From positions 1 to 16,032 of the forward strand of contig WAQA01000150.1 in the NCBI GenBank assembly GCA_015520475.1: a stretch of 16,032 nt of DNA, read 5' to 3'. Position 1 is the stretch's first letter. Every line of letters starts with the position of its first letter. A program made the position numbers and the translations under genes. The notes beneath the pieces are model-generated. The model saw only the letters and a program-made list of their open reading frames with translations, was not told the DNA's origin and did not search any database. The stretch comes from Candidatus Bathyarchaeota archaeon. Lineage in GTDB: Archaea; Thermoproteota; Bathyarchaeia; Bathyarchaeales; WAQA01. Positions 1-7,080 of this stretch are shown piece after piece.

Positions 1-35
1 GCTTCAAACACATCCATATCCTCACTCTCCAACAT
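1..35 (-). CDS. Possible N-terminal fragment of a minus-strand gene (left edge)
   Basis: Read on the minus strand, an ATG at 35 opens a frame (MLESEDMDVFE...) that stays open to the window edge. That is only 11 codons, so no product can be named. The support is positional: a TATA-like element at 108-117 on the same strand lies about 75 nt upstream, and the ATG at 55 ends at a stop after six codons, so 35 is the first usable ATG. No clear Shine-Dalgarno sequence precedes it. A downstream ATG or GTG in the same frame could equally be the start. It may not be a gene at all. Confidence 0.25.
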   Translation of the reverse strand, partial: MLESEDMDVFE

Positions 36-78
36 TATTTCTGCCGATACTCCATTTCAGAGCTATGGTTCAGCTTTC

Positions 79-100
79 AGCGGCCCAGATTTGGGCCGCT
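79..100. repeat. Perfect GC-rich inverted repeat, 9-bp arms, 4-nt loop
   Basis: Arms AGCGGCCCA (79-87) and TGGGCCGCT (92-100) flank a GATT loop. All nine pairs are Watson-Crick and seven are G-C, in otherwise AT-rich DNA. On the minus strand a TATA-like stretch at 108-117 would place a transcription start near 86, inside the repeat. It could therefore be an operator over the start site or a 5'-leader hairpin of the gene leaving the left edge. It could also be a terminator-type stem for something outside the window, although no T-tract follows on either side. Confidence 0.5.
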
Positions 101-105
101 AAGGG

Positions 106-118
106 CAAATATATAATC
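106..118 (-). promoter_or_regulatory. TATA-like element for the left-edge minus-strand gene
   Basis: The minus strand reads GATTATATATTTG across this stretch, a good archaeal TATA match. It is centred about 27 nt before the 79-100 inverted repeat's midpoint region and 75 nt before the ATG at 35. Upstream on the same strand is a second, weaker inverted repeat, ACCTTA/TAAGGT at 128-144. The assignment depends on the left-edge gene being real. Confidence 0.3.
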
Positions 119-332
119 TCTCCATACACCTTAATTAATAAGGTATCTTTTACAGACTCTTAAATCTCATTGGGTTAGGGGTTATTGGCTGGATCCGAGA
201 GGCTCAGCTAACAACAAAAAACAAGATTGAAGAAGAATTTAAGCCTAACGCTATCAATTAAATTTAAAAATTGACGGATATCCCTTGATCCTCAACCGTC
301 TTCACGCCTTTACCATATGTAGTGAAGGGAAG

Positions 333-347
333 CGAAAGGTATATAAA
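333..347 (+). promoter_or_regulatory. BRE/TATA promoter of inositol-1-phosphate synthase
   Basis: CGAAAGG directly followed by TATATAAA (340-347) matches the archaeal BRE plus TATA-box layout. With the usual 26-27 nt from box centre to start, transcription would begin near 370, leaving a leader of about 95 nt before the ATG at 465. It is the clearest promoter in the window. Confidence 0.7.
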
Positions 348-355
348 TAAAAAAA

Positions 356-377
356 TCAGTTACAATTATGTAACTGA
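356..377. promoter_or_regulatory. Inverted repeat over the predicted ino1 transcription start (candidate operator)
   Basis: Arms TCAGTTAC (356-363) and GTAACTGA (370-377) are exact reverse complements separated by six bases. The element starts 8 nt after the TATA box and covers roughly -14 to +7 of the predicted start, where a bound repressor would block RNA polymerase. It can also be read as GTTACA-N4-TGTAAC, the same hexamer half-site found back to back in the arsR-ABC promoter at 14295-14306. Operator function is inferred from position and symmetry only. Confidence 0.5.
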
Positions 378-464
378 TGTAAAATCTGAAACAATAAAAG
401 TAACCATCTCACGACAAGATTCGCTTTTTACAGCAGAAAAATACGAAGTGGAGGATGGTGTTGT

Positions 465-1544
465 ATGGGTGAAATTAGAGTGGCATTAGCTGGGATAGGC
501 AACTGCGCATCAGCACTCGTCCAAGGCGTCAAATACTACAGCAACGCAAAGGTAGGCGACGTTGTACCTGGACTCATGCACGTAGACTTCGGAGGATATC
601 ATATCAGAGACATAAAGTTCGTAGCTGCATTCGACGTGAACAGACTGAAAATCGGAAAGGATCTGAGCGAGGCAATCTTCACAGAACCTAACTGCTGCGT
701 AAGATTCGCCAATCCAATGCCTAAACTAGGCGTCAAAGTACTTCCTGGACCAGTACTTGACGGAGTAGCAGAGCACATGAAAGAACCATTCAAAGTATAC
801 GGTGAAGACGATGATCCAGTGGATGTCAGCGAAGTCCTAAAGGAGGTTGATGCAGACATGCTGCTAAACTTCCTTCCGGTAGGCAGCTACAAAGCCACAC
901 GTTACTATGCTGAAGCAGCAATGAAAGCTGGCTGCGCCTTCATAAATTGCATTCCAGAATTCATCGCAAGCGATAAGGAATGGGCTGGAAGATTTGAAGC
1001 AGCCGGCCTCCCCATAGCCGGAGACGACGTAAAAAGCCAGCTCGGCGCAACAATCCTTCATAGAACATTGGTTAGGCTCTTTGTTGACCGAGGAGTCATA
1101 GTTGACGAAACCTACCAGCTGAACATAGGTGGAAACACCGACTTTCAGAACATGACTATGGAAGAGAGACTGAAGACAAAAAGGATAAGCAAGACAGAAG
1201 CTGTTACAAGCATGGTTCCATATGAAGTTCCAACAAGGATAGGACCATCGGACTATGTACCGTTCCTAGGAGACAAGAAGATATGCTACATACACATAAA
1301 AGGAAGGAAATTCGGAAACCAGCCTGTGACGGTCTCTGCAAAATTAGAAGTTGAGGACTCACCTAACAGCGCCGGCATGGTCATAGACGTTATAAGAGCA
1401 GTGAAACTTGCACTTGACAGAGGAATATCCGGGCCTTTAATCAGCATCTCAGCGTACGCCTTCAAGCATCCACCAATCCAAGTTGAGGATCAAGTAGCTC
1501 GAAGATGGGTTGAAGAGTTCATACAGGGAAAGAGGGAACGATGA
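465..1544 (+). CDS. ino1: Inositol-1-phosphate synthase (myo-inositol-3-phosphate synthase family)
   Basis: Converts glucose-6-phosphate to inositol-1-phosphate using NAD+, the committed step to archaeal inositol lipids and inositol phosphodiester solutes. The 359-residue protein has the compact length of the archaeal/actinobacterial form. Visible signatures are the Rossmann glycine motif GIGNCASALVQG (residues 10-21), NCIPEFIASD (161-170), the GDDVKSQLGAT core with catalytic-region lysine (186-196), NIGGNTDFQNM (220-230), and KRISKTEAV (239-247). A GGAGG Shine-Dalgarno at 450-454 lies 10 nt before the ATG and fixes the start. It has its own BRE/TATA promoter with an inverted repeat at the likely transcription start. 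The next gene, 160 nt downstream, is a cytidylyltransferase-like enzyme that could use its product. Identification is firm. Confidence 0.95.
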   Translation: MGEIRVALAGIGNCASALVQGVKYYSNAKVGDVVPGLMHVDFGGYHIRDIKFVAAFDVNRLKIGKDLSEAIFTEPNCCVRFANPMPKLGVKVLPGPVLDGVAEHMKEPFKVYGEDDDPVDVSEVLKEVDADMLLNFLPVGSYKATRYYAEAAMKAGCAFINCIPEFIASDKEWAGRFEAAGLPIAGDDVKSQLGATILHRTLVRLFVDRGVIVDETYQLNIGGNTDFQNMTMEERLKTKRISKTEAVTSMVPYEVPTRIGPSDYVPFLGDKKICYIHIKGRKFGNQPVTVSAKLEVEDSPNSAGMVIDVIRAVKLALDRGISGPLISISAYAFKHPPIQVEDQVARRWVEEFIQGKRER

Positions 1545-1704
1545 AGCGGAGGAGACAGAGAACAAAATCGAGATCCACATCCCAGATTTTATGTATAACT
1601 CGACACATCGCAGATTCGTCCCTCAAAGAACATGATTAACCCTTGAGAGGATAGGTTAAGAATTTCATGTCAACATGCTCTTCCAACCTTAGGATGGAGG
1701 AAAA

Positions 1705-2538
1705 ATGAAGGCTCTAATAATTGCGGCTGGACGGGGTGAAAGGTTAAGGCCGTTCACAGACGAGAAACCTAAACCTTTAACCCCACTCTTAGGACTGAGA
1801 CTGATCGAGAGAGTTATACTCTCAGCAAGAGAGGCTGGAATAAGGGAATTCGTGATAGTAACCGGTTATATGGGTGAAGATATCATAGATTTTCTAGGCG
1901 ACGGATCAAGATACAACGTGAGAATAGAATATGTAAGGAACGGCTTCTGGGACATGGGAAACGGAGTCTCAGTGTATGAGGCAAGAGAGCTACTGAAAGA
2001 GAGATTCATCCTTCTAATGTCAGATCATATCTTCCATCCTAAGATCCTAAAGGAGCTGAAGGAGATAGATCTGGAGAGGGAGGAATGTATACTCTGCGTC
2101 GATACAGGAATGAGATATGTAATAGACATAGAGGACGCCACCAAAGTTAAAGTCATAGACGGAAAGATCATAGATATAGGAAAGAACCTTAAGGATTATA
2201 ATGGAGTGGACATGGGCATATTCCTATGCTCACCGAGCATCTTCAAGGTTCTAGAAGAGAACATAAGAGAGGGAAGATACTCACTTACAGAGGGAATAAA
2301 GAAACTGGCTGAGCAGGGTAAGATGAGGGCGCACCTAATAGATGACGATGAAAGCTACTGGATAGATATCGACACCTTCCAAAGCCTAAAATTTGCGGAG
2401 AGAATACTCCTCTCTGAAATGATAAAGGAGACAGATATCAAACTTGAGAGGATACATATCCATACCGAGAACTTACAAGACACACGTATCGACATCTTCC
2501 CAACCAAGAATCAGGATCCACAAGAAAGTATAAGATAG
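1705..2538 (+). CDS. Nucleotidyltransferase, probable CTP:inositol-1-phosphate cytidylyltransferase
   Basis: A 277-residue NTP-transferase fold protein. Residues 1-25 carry the nucleotide-binding signature (AAGRGERLRP...KPKPL); SDH at 106-108 and WIDID at 219-223 supply the likely metal-binding aspartates. The segments MGNGVSVYEAR (84-94), ATKVKVIDGKIIDIGK (145-160) and VDMGIF (168-173) resemble, from memory, the cytidylyltransferase half of the bifunctional Archaeoglobus IPCT/DIPPS enzyme. Position just behind inositol-1-phosphate synthase supports inositol-1-phosphate as substrate and CDP-inositol as product. The CDP-alcohol transferase membrane domain of the fused form is absent; the last ~35 residues are polar and unassigned. 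GGAGG at 1696-1700 precedes the ATG by four bases. A phosphocholine- or sugar-phosphate nucleotidyltransferase is the main alternative. The fold is certain; the substrate is inferred. Confidence 0.7.
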   Translation: MKALIIAAGRGERLRPFTDEKPKPLTPLLGLRLIERVILSAREAGIREFVIVTGYMGEDIIDFLGDGSRYNVRIEYVRNGFWDMGNGVSVYEARELLKERFILLMSDHIFHPKILKELKEIDLEREECILCVDTGMRYVIDIEDATKVKVIDGKIIDIGKNLKDYNGVDMGIFLCSPSIFKVLEENIREGRYSLTEGIKKLAEQGKMRAHLIDDDESYWIDIDTFQSLKFAERILLSEMIKETDIKLERIHIHTENLQDTRIDIFPTKNQDPQESIR

Positions 2539-2604
2539 GATATGCCCTAAACCGTCGGATTTAAGCAGCTATTCTATAAAGGGACAACACAACAGGAAAA
2601 GACA

Positions 2605-2620
2605 TTAAAATTATATTTTT
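2605..2620 (+). promoter_or_regulatory. TATA-like element upstream of the nitroreductase gene
   Basis: The stretch TTAAAATTATATTTTT is the only strong AT-rich box in the 138-nt gap after the cytidylyltransferase gene. It would place transcription initiation near 2640 and give a leader of about 35 nt with the Shine-Dalgarno inside it. This suggests that the nitroreductase gene is transcribed separately from the inositol genes. Confidence 0.4.
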
Positions 2621-2676
2621 AGGTTTCCTTCTTTAATCAACGGCTAGATGGAACCGTATCAAAGAGGAGACATATA

Positions 2677-3261
2677 ATGATATATGAGAAGATAATTAAC
2701 CGGAGAACCATCAGGAGATACCTAAACAGAGAAGTGCCCCGTGACGTACTGATTAGATGCGTAGATGCCGCGAGACTCTCACCATCAATGGCAAATAAAC
2801 AACCTCTAAAGTACATAATCGTGAACGATGAAGAACTCTTAGAGGAAGTGTTCAGCACACTCCATTGGGCAGGATATCTACCTGACTTCTCACCATCAAA
2901 AGAGGAGATGCCTAGAGCATACATAATCATCCTCCTAGACAGAGAAATCTCGGAGTACGGTGACTACGACGCTGGAATAGCAGCAATGAGCATATCTATG
3001 GTGGCATATGATGAGGGACTTGGAACATGCATATTAGCCTCCATCGAAAGAGAACGGTTAAGAGAGATACTTAGGATTCCTGAGAAGCTGGAGATAAAGT
3101 TGGTTGTAGCCCTCGGATACCCGGCTGAGAGACCCATAATCGAAGAGATGGAAGAAGACAACGTTAAATATTGGCTTGACAACCAAGGAACATTACATGT
3201 TCCAAAAAGGAAGCTGGAGGAGATAATGTTCTGGAACAGACTTAACACGCCCCCTGCATAA
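2677..3261 (+). CDS. Nitroreductase-family FMN oxidoreductase
   Basis: A 194-residue protein of the single-domain nitroreductase superfamily, which binds FMN as a dimer and transfers hydride from NAD(P)H to varied acceptors. Family marks are RRTIRRY (9-15) and SPSMANKQP (35-43), which contact FMN phosphate and ring; DAGIAAMSISMVAYDEGLGTC (98-118), the dimer helix; and LGYPAE (146-151), a near-invariant turn. GAGGAG about 10 nt upstream supports the ATG. The physiological substrate cannot be read from the sequence, and the neighbours give no pathway. A short perfect stem, CCTGC-ATAA-GCAGG (3253-3266), straddles the stop codon but lacks a T-tract. The gene converges on the FAD enzyme across 144 nt. 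Confidence 0.88.
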   Translation: MIYEKIINRRTIRRYLNREVPRDVLIRCVDAARLSPSMANKQPLKYIIVNDEELLEEVFSTLHWAGYLPDFSPSKEEMPRAYIIILLDREISEYGDYDAGIAAMSISMVAYDEGLGTCILASIERERLREILRIPEKLEIKLVVALGYPAERPIIEEMEEDNVKYWLDNQGTLHVPKRKLEEIMFWNRLNTPPA

Positions 3262-3405
3262 GCAGGTATTCCCATGGTCCTCGCAGCCTCCAAGAACAGT
3301 TTTAAGATAGAGTCCCCTGATTGAAAAAGAGATACTATAGCCAGCTATGATTAAAATGTGGATCTTATAAGTAGCATAGAACCTACATGTTCTTTACAGT
3401 CACCA

Positions 3406-4797
3406 TCAATCAGGCCCTCTAATCTCCCTTCTGATGATCTCCCTAGCTACGATTACTCCGCTGGCGCTTGCCTGTATCAATCCACGAGTTACCCCGGCGC
3501 CATCACCTATAGTAAACAGGTTAGGAATCTTTGTTTCAAGGGATCTATTCAGCTCCAACCTTGAGGAATAAAATTTAACTTCTGTTCCATAGAGGAGTGT
3601 ATGCTTCGAGTATACTCCAGGAGCAACATTATCTAACGCCTTCAGCATCTCACGTATATCAGTCAAGTATCTGAATGGAAGAACAAAGCTCAGGTCTCCC
3701 GGAGTCGCTATCTTTAATGTTGGATCAACAATGCTTCTTTTAATTCTCTCCTCCGTTGATCTACGGCCTGCATCCAGATCTCCAAGCCTCTGAACTATCA
3801 CACCTCCACTTAAAAGGTTCGTTAAACGCGCCAAGTACTCTCCATATGCAATAGGCTCCTTGAACGGTTCAGTGAATGACGTGCTAACCAGAACAGCGAA
3901 GTTAGTGTTCTCAGTCTTTCTCTCAGCATAGCTCTGTCCATTAACGCTTACAACCCCATCATAAGACTCGGTTATAACTTCACCATAGGGATTCACACAG
4001 AAAGTTCTAACTTGATCATCAAAGGCCTTAGAGTAGTAGATGAATTTAGGTTCATATAATATGTTTGTGAGCTCCTCCATTACTGACGCTCTAACCTCAA
4101 CCCTCACACCAACATCAACCGGATTATTCAAGGTTCTCAGACCTAAAGACTGAGCTTCACACTTAAGCCATTCAGCTCCACTCCTACCAGGAGCAATAAT
4201 AACGTATCTTCCAAACACGGCGTCTCCGTTAACCGTTTTAACCCCCCTAACCTTACCGTTCTTAACTATGATACTCTTCACTTCCTCCCTAGTTCTGATC
4301 TCAACCTTACCATTCAGTTCCCTTCGCATCCTCTTCAGAACCTCAAAGCATTTCTCCGTTCCCAAATGACGAATCTTCTGTCTAATCAGCTTTAACCCAG
4401 CGAATGACGCTTTTCTCTCTATCCTATCAATCTCATCCGAGTCTTCACCATAAAGTTTCTGAGGCCCACCAAACTTTACGTAGATGCTATCTACATAATC
4501 AAGTAAGTTGGCAAGTTCTCTAGTCGTCATATACTCGTTTAACCATCCGCCGACCTCGGTGGAGAGAGTCAGCTTCCCATCGCTGAAAGCTCCGGATCCA
4601 CCCCATCCAGAGAGTAAAGTGCATGGATCACACTTTATGCAGCCCAGCCCTCTATTAGCCGGACATCTCCTCTTATCCATCTCCGGACCTTTATCCAACA
4701 TTATTACACTTAGATCCGTGTTCCTTGCAAGTTCAAGGGCTGAAAAGATTCCAGCCGGACCAGCTCCAACAATTACCACATCATACTGCAATATCAC
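3406..4797 (-). CDS. FAD-dependent dehydrogenase, COG2509-like
   Basis: A 463-residue flavoprotein. It begins with an FAD Rossmann motif VIVGAGPAG (8-16) with an acidic residue closing the second strand (VIMLDKG), and ends with the second FAD motif LFTIGDGAGVTRG (427-439). Between them lies a four-cysteine stretch (C45, C53, C56, C59) followed by SGWGGSGAFSDGKL (63-76). That layout is typical of the uncharacterised FAD-dependent dehydrogenases of COG2509, whose reaction is unknown. The cysteines could hold a metal or an Fe-S centre, or act as a redox pair. The start is GTG at 4797, after AGGAAGGGA (4808-4800); the Rossmann motif begins within a few residues, as expected. It is divergent from the phosphomannomutase gene. 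T-rich minus-strand sequence near 3324-3333 may end the transcript. Confidence 0.85.
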   Translation of the reverse strand: MILQYDVVIVGAGPAGIFSALELARNTDLSVIMLDKGPEMDKRRCPANRGLGCIKCDPCTLLSGWGGSGAFSDGKLTLSTEVGGWLNEYMTTRELANLLDYVDSIYVKFGGPQKLYGEDSDEIDRIERKASFAGLKLIRQKIRHLGTEKCFEVLKRMRRELNGKVEIRTREEVKSIIVKNGKVRGVKTVNGDAVFGRYVIIAPGRSGAEWLKCEAQSLGLRTLNNPVDVGVRVEVRASVMEELTNILYEPKFIYYSKAFDDQVRTFCVNPYGEVITESYDGVVSVNGQSYAERKTENTNFAVLVSTSFTEPFKEPIAYGEYLARLTNLLSGGVIVQRLGDLDAGRRSTEERIKRSIVDPTLKIATPGDLSFVLPFRYLTDIREMLKALDNVAPGVYSKHTLLYGTEVKFYSSRLELNRSLETKIPNLFTIGDGAGVTRGLIQASASGVIVAREIIRREIRGPD

Positions 4798-4836
4798 TGT
4801 CCCTTCCTAAATGCCAATTAGATTAATGGTGAAGAA

Positions 4837-4855
4837 GCATTTAAAAATAGTTTCG
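4837..4855 (-). promoter_or_regulatory. BRE/TATA promoter of the FAD-dependent dehydrogenase
   Basis: On the minus strand CGAAAC is followed by TATTTTTAAA (4849-4840). The box centre predicts a start near 4818, about 20 nt before the GTG at 4797, so the leader is just long enough to include the Shine-Dalgarno. Confidence 0.5.
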
Positions 4856-5010
4856 TTTTTTAATACCTTGAAGAACTGTAAAAGAAGAAGATGATGCCTC
4901 CGCCGATTTGGATCTGCCATACAAAAGATAAAATTTAACCTAGAGAGGCTGCCAAGGTCAACGTAGAATGATATGTTCCCCATCCACTCTCCCATCAGTA
5001 ATATACAACA

Positions 5011-5021
5011 ATTCTTATATC
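5011..5021 (+). promoter_or_regulatory. Weak TATA-like element of the phosphomannomutase gene
   Basis: ATTCTTATATC is the best TATA match in the 5' half of the divergent region and would start transcription near 5043, about 25 nt before the ATG at 5067. It is weaker than the ino1 box. The remaining sequence between 4856 and 5010 shows no feature I can name. Confidence 0.3.
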
Positions 5022-5066
5022 CAATTCTAATCAATATCCATCTGTAACCATAGCAGTGATTGAGAA

Positions 5067-6416
5067 ATGATTCAAGAACATATCTTCAGGGCTTATGATA
5101 TCCGAGGAATATATGGTAGAGACCTCACCAGAGAATCAGCCTTTAAGATTGGGAGAGCCATATCAACATATCTTAACGGTGAAGGAAGGAACGTTATCGT
5201 CGGCAGAGATGTCAGGACAAGCGGGGAGGCTTTAGAGAACGCTCTAATCGACGGACTGATTGAGGGAGGATGCAACGTTGAAGATTTAGGGGTTGTTACA
5301 ACACCAATACTTTACTTCTCAACCTTCCATTATAGCAGGGACTGTGGAGTGATGGTTACAGCCTCGCATAATCCACCTGAATGGAACGGCTTCAAAATCT
5401 TAACTAGTGAAGGGTTCATCTGTGAAGGAAGAGGCATGGAAGACATAAAGGAGATCGCTGTGAAAGGCAGATTCAACAGGGCAGAACCAGGTGAAAAGAG
5501 AAGAAGAACAGAGGCTTTACAGGACTATAAAGAGTATGTTCTCGGAAAGATTGGTTTAGATAGGGAATTGAAGGCTGTACTTGATCCTGGAAATGGATCC
5601 TGCTCACTTCTAATGCCAGATTTATATCAGGAGGCTGGAATAGAATCTACAATATTGAATCCTGAACCCGACGGGAACTTCCCCGCCCGCTCCCCAAACA
5701 TAACGGATCAAGCATTGAAAGAGATATCCAGAGTCGTCCTAGAAGAGAAGGCTGATTTTGGAGTGGGATTTGATGGGGATGGAGATCGATGCGCCTTCGT
5801 AGATGATAAGGGCAGAATCGTACCTGAAAACACAATCCTCATAATATTAGCGGAGCATTACCTAAAGGAGAGGAGAGGAGCGCCAATAGTGTACGAGGTG
5901 AGCTGTTCAATGAGTGTAGAGGAGGCTATCCGCTCATTAGGCGGAAAACCAATCGTTAGCCGTATAGGCCACACATACATTTATGAGAGGATGATCCATG
6001 AAGGCGCAGTCTTCGGCGGAGAATCAAGCGGCCACTTCTACTATGCTGATCTCTACGGATTCGACGACGCCATATTCACAAGCTTGAAGATAGCTGAGGT
6101 TATCTCTAAAAGTAATAGGCGGTTCTCCGAGATTGTAGACTCAATTCCTACATATCCACTTGCAAGGAAAACCTTTGACTGCCCAGACGAGAAGAAATTT
6201 AATGTAGTTGAAAGATTAAAGCAAGACTTCATGGAGTATGAAGGATATAAGGTCTTAACAATCGACGGAGTTAAAGTTATTGGATCAGATGGATGGTTCC
6301 TGATAAGACCATCAAACACCCAGCCCCAGATAAAACTTACTGTAGAAGCGAAGAGCAGGAGGAGACTGGAGGAGTTAATGGAGATAGCTGAAGATAAAAT
6401 TTATGAGAGGATCTAA
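5067..6416 (+). CDS. manB: Phosphomannomutase/phosphoglucomutase
   Basis: Interconverts hexose-1- and hexose-6-phosphates through a phosphoserine and a bis-phosphorylated intermediate, feeding GDP-mannose or UDP-glucose for glycans and glycolipids. At 449 residues it has full family length with all four domains marked: the active-site loop TASHNP (98-103, phosphoserine S100), the metal loop DGDGDR (236-241), the sugar-binding loop GESSGH (318-323), and the phosphate-binding RPSNTQP (414-420). The RPSNT form of the last motif favours a ManB-type mutase over glucosamine mutase GlmM, which usually has RPSGTEP. A weak purine run precedes the ATG. The neighbours are not sugar genes. The enzyme class is sure; preferred sugar is not readable from the sequence. 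Confidence 0.92.
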   Translation: MIQEHIFRAYDIRGIYGRDLTRESAFKIGRAISTYLNGEGRNVIVGRDVRTSGEALENALIDGLIEGGCNVEDLGVVTTPILYFSTFHYSRDCGVMVTASHNPPEWNGFKILTSEGFICEGRGMEDIKEIAVKGRFNRAEPGEKRRRTEALQDYKEYVLGKIGLDRELKAVLDPGNGSCSLLMPDLYQEAGIESTILNPEPDGNFPARSPNITDQALKEISRVVLEEKADFGVGFDGDGDRCAFVDDKGRIVPENTILIILAEHYLKERRGAPIVYEVSCSMSVEEAIRSLGGKPIVSRIGHTYIYERMIHEGAVFGGESSGHFYYADLYGFDDAIFTSLKIAEVISKSNRRFSEIVDSIPTYPLARKTFDCPDEKKFNVVERLKQDFMEYEGYKVLTIDGVKVIGSDGWFLIRPSNTQPQIKLTVEAKSRRRLEELMEIAEDKIYERI

Positions 6417-6474
6417 TAGGTTTCTCTTTGCAGAATCAGATTCGACGGAGGAGAATTTCCTATTTCACCGTTAC

Positions 6475-7032
6475 TCAGCATCCATCCTTGCATTCCCGCC
6501 GCAGTATGGAACGCCACATCTCCTCTTCCTTCTCAAGTCTTCTGAACGTCTCCTTATAGATTGCCATTTTAGTTTGGTTTCTAGTCTCCCCTCTCTTCCC
6601 ATCCTCCTTAGAGACTTTCTGCATCATTCTAGTGAAGCTCTCAACGAGCTTATCTAACTCTTCATCCGATATTCTCTGAGCACATGGCTTAGCACATAGG
6701 AAACCCATAACTATATCTCTATTCGACTCAAAAGTTTCCTCTTTAATCCTCTTAGAAGACTTATCAAAGTCCCCCATCAGAACGGCTGCAGCAGCCCTAT
6801 AAAACTTCTCTTGTATACCATACTTATTCACTCTCTTCTTTGTTAGGGTGATCAGTCCTGCGTCAAGCAGAATCTGCAGGTGATAGATGACTGAACGTTT
6901 CGATATGCCAAGTCTCTTAGATATCTGCGTAGCTGTCATCTCCCTATCAGAAAGTAGCCTAAGTATCTGCTTCCTTGTAGGCTCATTTGATAACTCTATC
7001 TTTTTCGGTTCTCCCAACACCATTACAGGCAC
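6475..7032 (-). CDS. ArsR-type winged-helix regulator with two CX3C pairs
   Basis: A winged helix-turn-helix spans roughly residues 18-75: EPTRKQILRLLSD, then TATQISKRLGISKRSVIYHLQ as the recognition unit, then the wing LITLTKKR. A charged C-terminal half follows with two cysteine pairs, CAKPC in the middle and CKDGC as the very last residues. Such pairs can bind metal or form disulfides, so a redox or metal sensor is plausible. The frame is open from a TTG at 7044. I prefer the GTG at 7032, which sits four bases after GGTGA (7041-7037); ATG at 7023 is also possible. It converges on manB (58 nt). The permease gene upstream is on the same strand but separated by about 400 nt. The C-terminal half resembles the second regulator at 14356 only loosely. 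Confidence 0.8.
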   Translation of the reverse strand: MPVMVLGEPKKIELSNEPTRKQILRLLSDREMTATQISKRLGISKRSVIYHLQILLDAGLITLTKKRVNKYGIQEKFYRAAAAVLMGDFDKSSKRIKEETFESNRDIVMGFLCAKPCAQRISDEELDKLVESFTRMMQKVSKEDGKRGETRNQTKMAIYKETFRRLEKEEEMWRSILRRECKDGC

Positions 7033-7069
7033 AGTGTCACCCAAATCTTACACCTGGATCTTAATGGTC

Positions 7070-7080
7070 GATTATATGAG
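7070..7080 (-). promoter_or_regulatory. TATA box of the ArsR-type regulator gene
   Basis: The minus strand reads CTCATATAATC. The centre predicts initiation near 7049, about 17 nt before the preferred GTG start, consistent with a very short leader. Confidence 0.4.

Larger units (their letters stand above)
36..332. other. Non-coding stretch between the left-edge gene and the ino1 promoter
   Basis: No open frame of useful length was found on either strand. The stretch is AT-rich and holds the 79-100 hairpin, the minus-strand TATA element and the short inverted repeat ACCTTA/TAAGGT (128-133/139-144). The part from 145 to 332 shows nothing I can assign. A loose pairing of GTTAG near 174 with CTAAC near 207 is too weak to call a structured RNA. 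Confidence 0.4.

Noticed and set aside
173..213. Possible bulged stem-loop pairing GTTAG with CTAAC upstream of ino1
   Set aside because: Pairs are few and interrupted by an uneven bulge; nothing supports a functional RNA.
3253..3266. Short hairpin CCTGC-ATAA-GCAGG over the nitroreductase stop
   Set aside because: Only five pairs and no T-tract after it, so it is not a credible terminator.
2964..3293. A 109-codon minus-strand frame opposite the nitroreductase
   Set aside because: Antisense to a conserved FMN enzyme, serine-rich, no start signals.
4807..5034. A 75-codon minus-strand frame in the divergent region before manB
   Set aside because: It would cover the likely promoter of the FAD enzyme, has no ribosome site, and its Cys/Phe/Leu-rich translation resembles no known protein.
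5043..5048. A TGTAAC hexamer just upstream of manB, matching the half-site at ino1 and arsR
   Set aside because: It is single and unpaired. This hexamer or its complement also occurs inside several genes (near 1203, 5290, 5355, 12152 and 12854), as chance predicts for 16 kb.
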